The translations under genes were made by a program, and so were the position numbers. Below the pieces are notes generated by a model that saw nothing but the letters and a program-made list of their open reading frames with translations, was not told where the DNA came from and made no database searches. Positions 7,895 to 16,061 of a DNA stretch of 34,351 bases are shown in pieces. The stretch's first letter is position 1; every line of letters begins with the position of its first letter. This stretch comes from Saprospiraceae bacterium (GTDB taxonomy: Bacteria; Bacteroidota; Bacteroidia; Chitinophagales; Saprospiraceae): NCBI GenBank assembly GCA_013360405.1, contig JABWBR010000091.1:1-34351 (forward strand). Direction: 5' to 3'.

Positions 7895-10800
7895 ATGAGG
7901 CATTTTCTACCAATACTTTGGTTTGTCCTATCCGGCATCCTCTGTGTGGTCGGCGCACAGACGCCTCCCGCAGGCTTCCTCCGGTTCACTGCAGACGACG
8001 GGCTGCCCAGTTCCGAAGTGCATGAGATTTTGCAAGACCGCCAAGGCTACCTTTGGTTCGCCACCGACAATGGCGTGAGCCGCTACAATGGCTACCGGTT
8101 TGAAAACTTCGGCACCCTGCAAGGGCTGGATGATCCCGTGGTGTTTTATTTGCAGGAAGACCGGCAGGGGAGGGTCTGGATGCAGGGCATGTCGGCTAGG
8201 CTCTATTATTTTGAAAAGGACAGCATCCATACATTCGCCGGCAACAGCGCCTTGGACAGCTTGAAGAGCCGGATAGCCATTTCGGGCGATTACCGCTTTT
8301 ATGTGGATACGTTGGGGCAAGTATATAATTCGATCCCACGGGTTGGGTTGATGCGTTTTTCCTCATCTGGCGAAGGGGAATTTTTGATAAAAGACCACTC
8401 CTTAAGCGCCTATTTGGTGGAAAACAGGGCCATCAATGTCTTAAGCTACAATATTCCCTCAAAAGAGTTCCTCCAACCGATTGATGATCCCTGGGGGGCA
8501 AAAGACCAATGGCAATTCACCATTTTCCAAGACCGACAAAAATCCAAATACATCCTGCCAAAAGGGGAATTGCCGGTCGAGATGTACACTTGGTGCTCCG
8601 CTGACCATACGTTGGTAGTTGCAAACTTGGGCTACCTGTTCGGTTTCCGGGAAGGCAAATTGGTTTGGCAAATCCCCTTCCCAGAGCAAGTCGCCGATAT
8701 TTACCAAAACTCACAGGGCGAGATTTACCTAGGGTTGGGAAGGCGCAAAGGGATGCGGCACTACCAGACCATCGCCGACCTTCAGCACAACCGGTTCGAG
8801 ACCATGCTGGAAGGGTATTCTGTCAGCCATGTTATTGAAGACCGGCAAGGCGGCTATTGGTTCGCAACGACCGAGGCAGGTGTTTTTTATCGCCCCAATG
8901 CCCATATGTCCATTTTCAATCAGGCTTCCGGCTTGCCCAACGACTATGTCACTTCCATCGCTTTAAAAAACGAACACGAAGCTTTTGTCGGGTTGGATGG
9001 CAGTGGTCTGGTAAAAGTGAATGCCTTTTCAAAAGAAGTATCACCGTTTTTACCTTATGCCGGTCAAAAGATTTTCGACCTGGCTTTTGACAGCAAAAGG
9101 GAAATACTCTGGGCAACGGTTGATAATTCCAGTTTGAATTATTTTCTTCATGGGAAATGGCGCCCCATCATTGATCCAATTGCTTCCGCCACACATAAAA
9201 GAGAAGTGGGATTTGCAGCGAGGCATTTTCATCTTTCATCCGACCTGAATACACTTTGGGGCGCTTACCACATAGGGTTTGCCCAAATAGACCCCGGCTT
9301 GCAGAAGGTAGTATTTTCTTCGAAATATGACCTGCAACAAGAAGCCCCGTACCAGACCCGCACCCTCGATGCCTGCACAACTTTTGACAAGCGCTCCTGG
9401 ATCGCCAATATCTATGGATTATTTGAATTGAGAGACAGTCAACTTATTACACCAAAACAAAAGCACCCAGCATTCCAAACCCGGATAGAAGCCATTGAAG
9501 AACTGCCCGACTCCACCCTCGTCATTGGCAGCAAGGGCTACGGGCTGGTCTTCTGGAAGGGAGATCGCACGGCCTCCCTCACCGAAGCCGACGGGCTGAC
9601 CGCCAATATGATTGAAACCCTGACCGTGGATAACAAGGGCAACCTTTGGGCCGGCACCCTCAATGGCCTGAACAAGGTGCGTTGGGACTGGGAAGGTAGG
9701 TTTGAAATTGAAAAAATAACGACCGCTCACGGCCTGCCCTCCAATGAAATAACCGACGCGGCCGTGTGGGGAAATACCGTGTGGGTCGGCACTACCAAGG
9801 GTTTGGCATATTTCCAAAGCTCAAAACCCAGCCTTATTTCTCCGGCGCCCATCCTGTCTGCGGTGTTGGCCAATCGCCGTTCCTTAGACTTGACAACACC
9901 CGTCAGACTTGCTTATTCGGAAAAAAACCTGACGATCAACTTCTTCGCAATCAATTTCAAGTTGAATGGCAAGATTCCTTACCGCTACCGTTTCAATAAA
10001 GGCGAGTGGGTGCAAACCTTCAATACCTCGCTCAATTTCCCGTCCCTCCCGACCGGCGACCGCCACTTTGAGGTGCAGGCACAAAACGAAGATGGCGAAT
10101 GGAGCGAGTCGGCAGGGTTCCAGTTTTACATCCGCCCCCCCTGGTGGCAAACGTGGTGGTTTTGGTCGGCCATTGCGCTGAGCAGTTTGTTGATTGTTTT
10201 GGCCGCCGCCCGTTACCGCATCTCGCAGGTGCGCCACGAAGAACAACTGAAAAGAGCTTTCTACAAAGAAATTTCCGAAAAGGAAATGGAGGCCCTGCGC
10301 TCCCAGATGAACCCCCATTTTATTTTTAATTGCCTCAACTCTATCAACAACTTTATCGTGCGGAACGACAGTGCCCAGGCGGCCGGTTACATCACCAAAT
10401 TTTCCCGCCTGATGCGGCTGGTGCTCGACAATTCCCGTTCGCAAAGAGTGCCGTTGGAAAAGGAAATCGAAGCCCTGCGCCTCTACCTCGAATTGGAGGC
10501 CATGCGCTTCGACGACAAGTTCCGCTACGAAATCTGGGTGGACGACGAAATTGATCAACAGTTTTGCCAGATACCGCCCATGCTCATCCAGCCATACATA
10601 GAAAATGCGATCTGGCACGGCCTGATGCACAAGCCCGAAGGCGGCTCGGTAGTGGTGGATGTGCGGCCGCCCACCGACAATAAACTGCTTGTGGAAATAA
10701 CCGACGACGGCGTAGGCCGTGCCCGTGCCGCCGAACTGGAAAGCAAATCCACCTTGCAGCGGAAATCTTACGGCGGCCTCATCACCGAAGAACGTCTCCG

Positions 10801-10909
10801 TATCTTGAACCCCGACAAACCAGATGAAAATAAAGTCAGCATCCACGACCTCGTAGATGCCAACGGCAAAGCCTGCGGTACCAGAGTCGTGCTGGAAATT
10901 CCTGTTTAA
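7895..10909 (+). CDS. Hybrid sensor: Reg_prop beta-propeller, Y_Y_Y domain and LytS-type histidine kinase
   Basis: A ~1004-residue membrane sensor. A signal peptide (MRHFLPILWFVLSGILCVVGAQT) is followed by a periplasmic propeller of two-component-regulator repeats such as FLRFTADDGLPSSEVHEIL, GYLWFATDNGVSRYNG, DNKGNLWAGTLNGLNK and GNTVWVGTTKGLAYF. Next come a Y_Y_Y domain (YRYRFNKGEW to FEVQAQNEDGEW), one transmembrane helix near residues 752-774, and a cytoplasmic His_kinase domain with MNPHFIFNCLNSINNFIV (phospho-acceptor H808). The ATPase motifs are PPMLIQPYIENAIWHGL and ITDDGVGRARA. I chose ATG 7895 because the signal peptide begins there; ATG 7841 is an alternative. The gene precedes a LytTR regulator, its probable partner. 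The ligand is unknown. Confidence 0.88.
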   Translation: MRHFLPILWFVLSGILCVVGAQTPPAGFLRFTADDGLPSSEVHEILQDRQGYLWFATDNGVSRYNGYRFENFGTLQGLDDPVVFYLQEDRQGRVWMQGMSARLYYFEKDSIHTFAGNSALDSLKSRIAISGDYRFYVDTLGQVYNSIPRVGLMRFSSSGEGEFLIKDHSLSAYLVENRAINVLSYNIPSKEFLQPIDDPWGAKDQWQFTIFQDRQKSKYILPKGELPVEMYTWCSADHTLVVANLGYLFGFREGKLVWQIPFPEQVADIYQNSQGEIYLGLGRRKGMRHYQTIADLQHNRFETMLEGYSVSHVIEDRQGGYWFATTEAGVFYRPNAHMSIFNQASGLPNDYVTSIALKNEHEAFVGLDGSGLVKVNAFSKEVSPFLPYAGQKIFDLAFDSKREILWATVDNSSLNYFLHGKWRPIIDPIASATHKREVGFAARHFHLSSDLNTLWGAYHIGFAQIDPGLQKVVFSSKYDLQQEAPYQTRTLDACTTFDKRSWIANIYGLFELRDSQLITPKQKHPAFQTRIEAIEELPDSTLVIGSKGYGLVFWKGDRTASLTEADGLTANMIETLTVDNKGNLWAGTLNGLNKVRWDWEGRFEIEKITTAHGLPSNEITDAAVWGNTVWVGTTKGLAYFQSSKPSLISPAPILSAVLANRRSLDLTTPVRLAYSEKNLTINFFAINFKLNGKIPYRYRFNKGEWVQTFNTSLNFPSLPTGDRHFEVQAQNEDGEWSESAGFQFYIRPPWWQTWWFWSAIALSSLLIVLAAARYRISQVRHEEQLKRAFYKEISEKEMEALRSQMNPHFIFNCLNSINNFIVRNDSAQAAGYITKFSRLMRLVLDNSRSQRVPLEKEIEALRLYLELEAMRFDDKFRYEIWVDDEIDQQFCQIPPMLIQPYIENAIWHGLMHKPEGGSVVVDVRPPTDNKLLVEITDDGVGRARAAELESKSTLQRKSYGGLITEERLRILNPDKPDENKVSIHDLVDANGKACGTRVVLEIPV

Positions 10910-10995
10910 AAAAAGGGTTGAGCGCGGTTGGGTGGTTAAAAATGTCAATTCAACTTTTCTCGACCCCTCTCTCAACTTTTCTCAACCGTTTCATT

Positions 10996-11739
10996 ATGAA
11001 AACAATCATTATAGACGACGAACACCATTGTGTGGGATACTTGCAAGTGCTTGTGCAACAACACTGCCCATCCGTGCAAGTAGTCGCCACTGCCGGCAAT
11101 GGGGTGGAAGGGCTTTCAGTCATTCGGCAACATGCTCCGGAATTGGTTTTCCTCGACATCGAAATGCCCATCATGAATGGCTTCCGCATGTTGGAGGAAC
11201 TGGGGGACGTGGATTTCCAACTCATTTTCACCACCGCCTACGACCGATATGCCCTCCGCGCATTCAAGTTCAGCGCCTTGGACTACCTGCTCAAGCCCAT
11301 TGACCCGCTGGAATTGAAAAATGCGGTGGCCCGCTCCCAAAAATTGCCGCCGATTGATCCGCAACAATTGGTACTTTTGAAAAACCACCTCCACCAAAAC
11401 GACCCGGTATTGTCCAACAAAATTGCCATCCCAAGCCTGGAAGGCTTTACTTTTTTGAACCTCGATGATATCGTGACCTGCGAAGCAGAGAGCAACTATA
11501 CCAAAATCCATTTGGCCAACGGCAAACAAATGCTCATTTCCCGAACCTTGGGCGATGTGGAGGACACGCTGGAGGGAAAAGGGTTTTTCCGGGCACACAA
11601 GCAGTTCCTCATCAACTTGAAGCACATTGAAAAATACATGAAGGGCGATGGCGGCTATGTGGTGATGAGCAACAACCAAACGGTGAGCATCGCACGGAGC
11701 AGACGGGAGGATTTTATGCTATTGTTCGGGCGGATGTGA
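10996..11739 (+). CDS. LytTR-family DNA-binding response regulator
   Basis: A 247-residue regulator. The receiver domain has the acidic pair D7-D8, phospho-acceptor D54 (VFLDIEMP), T79-T80 and K100 (LLKP), i.e. all key residues. The C-terminal LytTR domain runs from about residue 140 (IAIPSLEGFTFLNLDDIVTCEAESNYTKIHL) to the end and includes FFRAHKQFLINLKHI, typical of regulators that bind DNA through beta strands. I chose ATG 10996 because the receiver begins there; the frame is open further upstream in sequence with no domain. It lies 86 nt after the sensor kinase and very likely forms a two-component system with it. Confidence 0.9.
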   Translation: MKTIIIDDEHHCVGYLQVLVQQHCPSVQVVATAGNGVEGLSVIRQHAPELVFLDIEMPIMNGFRMLEELGDVDFQLIFTTAYDRYALRAFKFSALDYLLKPIDPLELKNAVARSQKLPPIDPQQLVLLKNHLHQNDPVLSNKIAIPSLEGFTFLNLDDIVTCEAESNYTKIHLANGKQMLISRTLGDVEDTLEGKGFFRAHKQFLINLKHIEKYMKGDGGYVVMSNNQTVSIARSRREDFMLLFGRM

Positions 11740-11756
11740 GTTCCTTTTTAACAAGA

Positions 11757-11784
11757 AAAGGCAATCCTTCTCCCCCTTGCCTTT
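11757..11784 (+). terminator. Hairpin after the two-component genes
   Basis: AAAGGCAA (11757-11764) pairs perfectly with TTGCCTTT (11777-11784), 18 nt downstream of the regulator's stop codon. There is no long T-run after it, so it is a terminator only by position and structure. Confidence 0.4.
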
Positions 11785-11835
11785 GGGCCCAGATATCTAC
11801 CCAAAAGAGGGAAGCCCCCCCCAGGGCCGACGTAT

Positions 11836-12071
11836 CAAAACAGGATGAAGAAATACTGAAAGGTAGTATCTTTCTGACCAAAAGGAAAGATGGACTCAAT
11901 GAGGAATTGGAGCTGGGGTGGAATGATTTTGGGGCGAGGTGGTAAGACTATACGACTGCACAATTAAAGTTGGACAAATAATGATACGGAAAGTTCCCCT
12001 GTTCGTACAGTCGTAAATGCCAGGGCATAGAATACCAAGACGGCAAAGTAGAAGCCGTGTACGACCAGTAA
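11836..12071 (+). pseudogene. RHS/YD-repeat protein debris
   Basis: Two short pieces read like parts of the RHS-associated core. At 11880-11945 the frame gives KDGLNEELELGWNDFGARW then TAA, matching the motif that normally continues into Y-D-x-x-x-G-R-W. At 12024-12071 another frame gives GIEYQDGKVEAVYDQ then TAA, a segment that normally lies before the core motif. The two pieces are in reversed order relative to an intact gene and cannot encode a functional protein. Between them an 8-bp perfect inverted repeat, TACGACTG (11951-11958) and CAGTCGTA (12008-12015), bounds 49 bp. The assignment rests on motif recognition alone. Confidence 0.45.
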
Positions 12072-12102
12072 GGCGTAACGCTCACGCAGACGACCCTTCA
12101 AA

Positions 12103-13221
12103 TTACCGCTCCACTGAAGCTGGCTGAGCCTGCGGAAATACCGGTCCGCTAATAGGCTGGCGCAGCAACTTATACCATTCAGCTTCGGGTTGTTGCTCCA
12201 ACTGGTCGAGCAGGCTGTAAAAGCTGTTGAGGTAGGCGGCTATATCGTCGCGGGAAGTTTTGTCGAGCAGTTTAAAACCCGACACGATGCCCTGCAATTT
12301 CTCTTTTTTGGACTGGAACAGGCCGATCGTTTGCTGTAATTCGGCATTTGCTGCCGGATGCCCCAGATAAATGCGGTCGCGCACGCTTAGCAACTTGTGG
12401 TCGGAATTGGGCAGCGCATAAGAGGCGTTGACCAGACCGGAAAAGTCGTAATCATAGCCTACCGGCAAAACGTAGTTATTGCTCAGGCGTACTTGCAGCA
12501 AGTTGCGGCTCATCGCCATATCCCAGTCAGAATTACCCACCATAAACTGGAACATCGACATCAGGCGTTCATCGGCGGCCATGAGGGAATCTTTGGGCAC
12601 ACCGCGGCACTCGCATTGCTCGCCGCCCATGCGGTTGGCGGCCTCGTCTTCGTCTTCGAGGATAAACCCGAAGCGCTTGATCTTGCCCAGGTTAGCGGGG
12701 CCGTTGTCTTCGTAAGTCACTTTCACCAGCTGAACGCGAAAGCTATTGCTGGAAAGCTCGTTATACAGCTTATAAATCAGGTATTCGCGAAGCAGATAAT
12801 CCTGGCCGATCTCCTTGTCGTCCACGCAGTGGGTAACCAGTTTCAGATCGTTGTGCTCGGAGAAGCCGGCGGCGAGTAATTGTTTTTTGGGAAACTTGAG
12901 CTTAAGCGGAGGGAAGTCGCACACGCGGCGGCGGAACTTGCCACGAGGCTTGATTTCTATAGCGTTGGAGGCCTCGGCGCCCGACAGGTCTTCGTAGCTG
13001 AATTGCGCTTCCTGGTAGGTATCCCTGCGTCTGTTGTTGATCAATTCGCCCAAATCGGTGCGAATCGTAATTTCGAGGGGCTCCGATCGCGTCAAATGAT
13101 CAAAAATACTTTTACTTTTGTCCTCCTGTTCTGCGCCGAAACCGGCAGGTGCAGCGAGGGAAAAAATCGGCGCCATTAAACACAATAGCGCAATAGTAGT
13201 TAGGTGTGTACGGGGTGTCAT
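12103..13221 (-). CDS. Secreted CotH-kinase-like protein (tentative)
   Basis: A 372-residue protein with a clear signal peptide (MTPRTHLTTIALLCLMAPIFSLAAPA). The central part has features reminiscent of the CotH family: IKPRGKFRRRVCDFPPLKLKF (the family's RG...P.KLKF element), an LREYLIYKLYNEL helix, FGFILEDEDEAANR, then MFQFMVGNSDWDM followed by an N-rich segment and YDYDFSGLVNA, which resembles a kinase-like catalytic/Mg-binding stretch. CotH proteins are atypical secreted kinases, but the similarity seen here is partial and the role is unproven. ATG 13221 is the natural start because the signal peptide begins there. A TATCTTTG box lies about 120 nt upstream. The gene diverges from the alkaline phosphatase gene. 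Confidence 0.6.
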   Translation of the reverse strand: MTPRTHLTTIALLCLMAPIFSLAAPAGFGAEQEDKSKSIFDHLTRSEPLEITIRTDLGELINNRRRDTYQEAQFSYEDLSGAEASNAIEIKPRGKFRRRVCDFPPLKLKFPKKQLLAAGFSEHNDLKLVTHCVDDKEIGQDYLLREYLIYKLYNELSSNSFRVQLVKVTYEDNGPANLGKIKRFGFILEDEDEAANRMGGEQCECRGVPKDSLMAADERLMSMFQFMVGNSDWDMAMSRNLLQVRLSNNYVLPVGYDYDFSGLVNASYALPNSDHKLLSVRDRIYLGHPAANAELQQTIGLFQSKKEKLQGIVSGFKLLDKTSRDDIAAYLNSFYSLLDQLEQQPEAEWYKLLRQPISGPVFPQAQPASVER

Positions 13222-13343
13222 GAGATATTATTTTTTGTAACAGTCGGTAACTCTATCTACAATTCTCTTGAAAGAGATTTTTTTTTAGAGACCGTTGCAC
13301 CAAGGCTGAAACATTAACACACGGCCTTACTACAACAACACCG

Positions 13344-13351
13344 CAAAGATA
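13344..13351 (-). promoter_or_regulatory. -7 box for the CotH-like gene
   Basis: The minus strand reads TATCTTTG, a perfect TAnnTTTG match, about 120 nt before the ATG at 13221 in an otherwise AT-rich divergent spacer. No TTTG is present at the usual distance upstream, so support is partial. Confidence 0.4.
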
Positions 13352-13507
13352 CGATGGTTTAGAATAATATTCCAGCGTATCGACAAACAAAACACTTATT
13401 TGGACAATAATTTTAAATTCATCGACTATATCAGAATAATCACTTTAAATCTCTAATCCCTCAGCAATAAGTAATCTATAAAAGCTGTGAAAAAAAACAA
13501 CATTATA

Positions 13508-14623
13508 ATGCAGCAAAACAGCCGAAACAGCCTCATAGGAATTTTGCTTATTTTTTTGCTTTCTTGCGCCAAGCCCGTTGCGCCCGAAATGCCCGCCATT
13601 CCTGTGCAGATGAGCGAAAAGCCCAAGAATATTATCTTGATGATCGGCGATGGCATGGGTGTATCCGCGCTTTCTGTGGGTTTATTTCAAAGCGCCAAAC
13701 CGCTGAACATCGAGCGGTTTCCGGTGGTGGGACTGCATAAATCGTATTCTTTCGACGATTTGGTGACAGACTCAGCCGCCGGCGCCACTGCCTTTGCTTG
13801 CGGTGTAAAGACATACAACAATGCCATCGGCGTCAATTCAGATACCGTAGCCTGTAAAACCATCCTGGAAGAAGCCGAAGAAAGAGGCCTGGCCACCGGT
13901 ATGATCGCCACTTCCAGCATCGTACACGCCACTCCGGCCAGCTTCGCGGCGCATGAACCCTTGCGCGTACTCTACGAAGAAATTGCAGCAGATTACATGG
14001 ACACAGAAATGGACCTGCTGATCGGCGGCGGCAAAAAGTTTTTCGACCGGCGCAACCTCGACGAGCGCGATCTGGTGACAGAGTGGAGAAAGCGGGGGTA
14101 CAAGGTGTGGGACTACTCCCAGGCCGAACTTCGTACTATCGAACTAGACTCCAGAACTAATTTGGTTTATTTTACGGCCGATAACCACCCGCTCCATGCT
14201 TCGCTGGGGCGCGACTATTTACCCGATGCGACCAGAAAGGGACTTAATTTCCTAGCGGAGCGCGGTGAAAAAGGTTTTTTCATCATGATTGAAGGCTCGC
14301 AGATTGACTGGGCAGCACATGCCAACGAAGGCGGCATCCTCATCGACGAAGTGCTCGATTTCGACAAAGCAATCGGCCTGGCCCTCGATTTTGCCCAGCG
14401 CCGTGGCGATACGCTAGTGCTTGTCACCGCCGACCACGAAAGCGGAGGCGTAGCCATCAACCCGAATTCCAGCAGAGGCAAGATAAAACCCGTTTTTACC
14501 ACCAACGGCCATACCGGCGCGCTGATCCCCGTTTTTGCCTACGGCCCGAAGGCGGATATGTTTGCGGGGGTGTATGAGAATACCAGTATTTATTTTAAGA
14601 TGAAAGAAGCGCTGGGATGGTAG
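13508..14623 (+). CDS. phoA: Alkaline phosphatase, lipoprotein
   Basis: A 371-residue phosphomonoesterase of the PhoA family that releases phosphate from organic esters outside the cytoplasm. The signal peptide ends in the lipobox LLSC (C20), so it is probably a lipid-anchored envelope protein. Catalytic features are all present: MIGDGMG (metal-binding D48), TDSAAGATAFACG (nucleophile S89), MIEGSQIDWAAHAN, VTADHESGG and TNGHTGA, which together supply the Zn/Mg ligands. It is shorter than E. coli PhoA but normal for the compact bacterial type. I chose ATG 13508 because the hydrophobic signal follows directly; a GTG at 13487 would add seven residues. The gene name is by family. Confidence 0.88.
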   Translation: MQQNSRNSLIGILLIFLLSCAKPVAPEMPAIPVQMSEKPKNIILMIGDGMGVSALSVGLFQSAKPLNIERFPVVGLHKSYSFDDLVTDSAAGATAFACGVKTYNNAIGVNSDTVACKTILEEAEERGLATGMIATSSIVHATPASFAAHEPLRVLYEEIAADYMDTEMDLLIGGGKKFFDRRNLDERDLVTEWRKRGYKVWDYSQAELRTIELDSRTNLVYFTADNHPLHASLGRDYLPDATRKGLNFLAERGEKGFFIMIEGSQIDWAAHANEGGILIDEVLDFDKAIGLALDFAQRRGDTLVLVTADHESGGVAINPNSSRGKIKPVFTTNGHTGALIPVFAYGPKADMFAGVYENTSIYFKMKEALGW

Positions 14624-14635
14624 GGAGGACTGTGT

Positions 14636-14689
14636 GACTATTGGACTATTGGACTTTGGGAAGATTACACCTCGACTGGGCGACTGGGT
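14636..14689. repeat. Short 8-bp-period repeats after phoA
   Basis: GACTATTG occurs twice in tandem (14636-14651), followed by GACTTTGG (14652-14659). After a short gap GACTGGGC and GACTGGGT (14674-14689) keep the same 8-bp period. They lie between the phosphatase and acyl-CoA dehydrogenase genes. Confidence 0.6.
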
Positions 14690-14766
14690 CATTTTGGGGT
14701 TTTTCGAACAATTTTTGCTTTTTATTATTATAACAAAAATACGAGACAGGATAAAACCAATCACAC

Positions 14767-15909
14767 ATGAAAGTTGAAGCACTCGACAACCTACAACTGA
14801 TTAAAGAAAGCGCCCGCGACTTTGCGGAGCAGCATATTCGCCCACACGTCATGGAATGGGATGAAACGCAGCATTTTCCAATGGATTTATTTCACGAAAT
14901 GGGAAAATACGGTTTCCTTGGCGTGTTGGTGCCCGAAGCATATGGCGGTGCTGAATTAGGCTACCAGGAATACATCACCATCATAGAGGAAATCGCCAAA
15001 GTGTGCGGGTCTATCGGCCTGTCGGTGGCAGCTCACAATTCGCTGTGCACGAACCACATCCTGCAGTTTGGCGATGAAATCCAGAAATCCAAATACCTCC
15101 CCAAACTGGCTTCGGGCGAGTGGATCGGCGCTTGGGGGCTCACCGAGCCCAATACCGGCAGCGACGCAGGCCGCATGCGCTGCGTGGCAGAACGCGACGG
15201 CGACTATTACGTGATCAACGGCGCTAAAACGTTTATCACCCACGGTAAGTCGGGGCATGTAGCCGTAGTGATCGTGAGAACCGGCGAATTACTCGACAGC
15301 CACGGCATGACGGCGTTTATCATCGAGCGCGGCACGCCGGGCTTCCACGCCGGCAAAAAAGAAAACAAACTGGGCATGCGTGCCTCTGAAACGGCAGAAC
15401 TCATCTTCGACAACTGCCGCATACACAAAAGCCAGATGCTGGGCAACGAAGGCGAAGGTTTTATCCAGGCTATGAAAATTCTCGACGGCGGCCGCATCTC
15501 TATCGCGGCGTTGTCACTGGGCATTGCCAAAGGCGCTTACGAGGCGTCGGTGAAATACGCCAAAGAACGCGAGCAATTCGGCAAGCCCATCTCTTCTTTT
15601 CAGGGCATCAGCTTCAAACTGGCCGATATGGCCACCCAAATCCAGGCCTCTGAACTACTCATCCGCCAGGCCGGCCACATCAAAGACAACGGCGGCAACG
15701 CCACCAAGATTTCGGCTATGGCCAAGTACTACGCCTCGGAAGTGTCCGTCTCGGTGGCCAACGAAGCCGTGCAAATCTTCGGCGGCTACGGCTATACCAA
15801 AGATTATCCCGTAGAGAAGTTCTACCGCGACGCCAAACTCTGCACCATCGGAGAAGGCACCTCGGAAATTCAGAAGTTGGTGATTTCGAGGGAAATTCTT
15901 AAAGATTGA
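14767..15909 (+). CDS. Acyl-CoA dehydrogenase (short/branched-chain type)
   Basis: A 380-residue flavoenzyme that introduces the alpha-beta double bond in acyl-CoA, passing electrons to an electron-transfer flavoprotein. Family signatures are GAWGLTEPNTGSDAGRM (FAD and substrate contact), GAKTFITHG, REQFGKPISSFQGI and the C-terminal IFGGYGYTKDYPVEKFYRDAK. The catalytic base is E363 in IGEGTSEIQ. Length is normal for the family, and the sequence is closest in style to butyryl-CoA/short-chain dehydrogenases. The gene starts at ATG 14767 and its TGA (15907-15909) is the first three bases of a tandem octamer array. It is convergent with the cystathionine synthase gene. Confidence 0.92.
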   Translation: MKVEALDNLQLIKESARDFAEQHIRPHVMEWDETQHFPMDLFHEMGKYGFLGVLVPEAYGGAELGYQEYITIIEEIAKVCGSIGLSVAAHNSLCTNHILQFGDEIQKSKYLPKLASGEWIGAWGLTEPNTGSDAGRMRCVAERDGDYYVINGAKTFITHGKSGHVAVVIVRTGELLDSHGMTAFIIERGTPGFHAGKKENKLGMRASETAELIFDNCRIHKSQMLGNEGEGFIQAMKILDGGRISIAALSLGIAKGAYEASVKYAKEREQFGKPISSFQGISFKLADMATQIQASELLIRQAGHIKDNGGNATKISAMAKYYASEVSVSVANEAVQIFGGYGYTKDYPVEKFYRDAKLCTIGEGTSEIQKLVISREILKD

Positions 15910-15974
15910 TGTGCTGATGTGCTGATGTGCTGATGTGCTGATGTGCTGATGTGCTGATGTGCTGATGTGCTGAT
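15907..15974. repeat. Tandem octamer array (TGATGTGC)8
   Basis: Eight perfect copies of TGATGTGC (15907-15970) plus a half copy (TGAT). The first TGA is the stop codon of the acyl-CoA dehydrogenase gene. Its reverse complement (GCACATCA) resembles the facing array at 16004-16059, so the two could fold into one long imperfect stem between convergent genes. Confidence 0.9.
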
Positions 15975-16003
15975 AATTATTAATATTATAATTTTTAAAT
16001 ATT

Positions 16004-16059
16004 AGCAAATTAGCACATCAGCAAATTAGCAAATTAGCAAATTAGCAAATTAGCACATC
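16004..16059. repeat. Facing tandem octamer array (AGCAAATT / AGCACATC)
   Basis: Seven 8-bp units: AGCAAATT at 16004, 16020, 16028, 16036 and 16044, and AGCACATC at 16012 and 16052. The AGCACATC variant is the exact complement of the GATGTGCT phase of the first array. It ends two bases before the stop codon of the minus-strand gene (16062). Confidence 0.85.
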
Positions 16060-16061
16060 GA

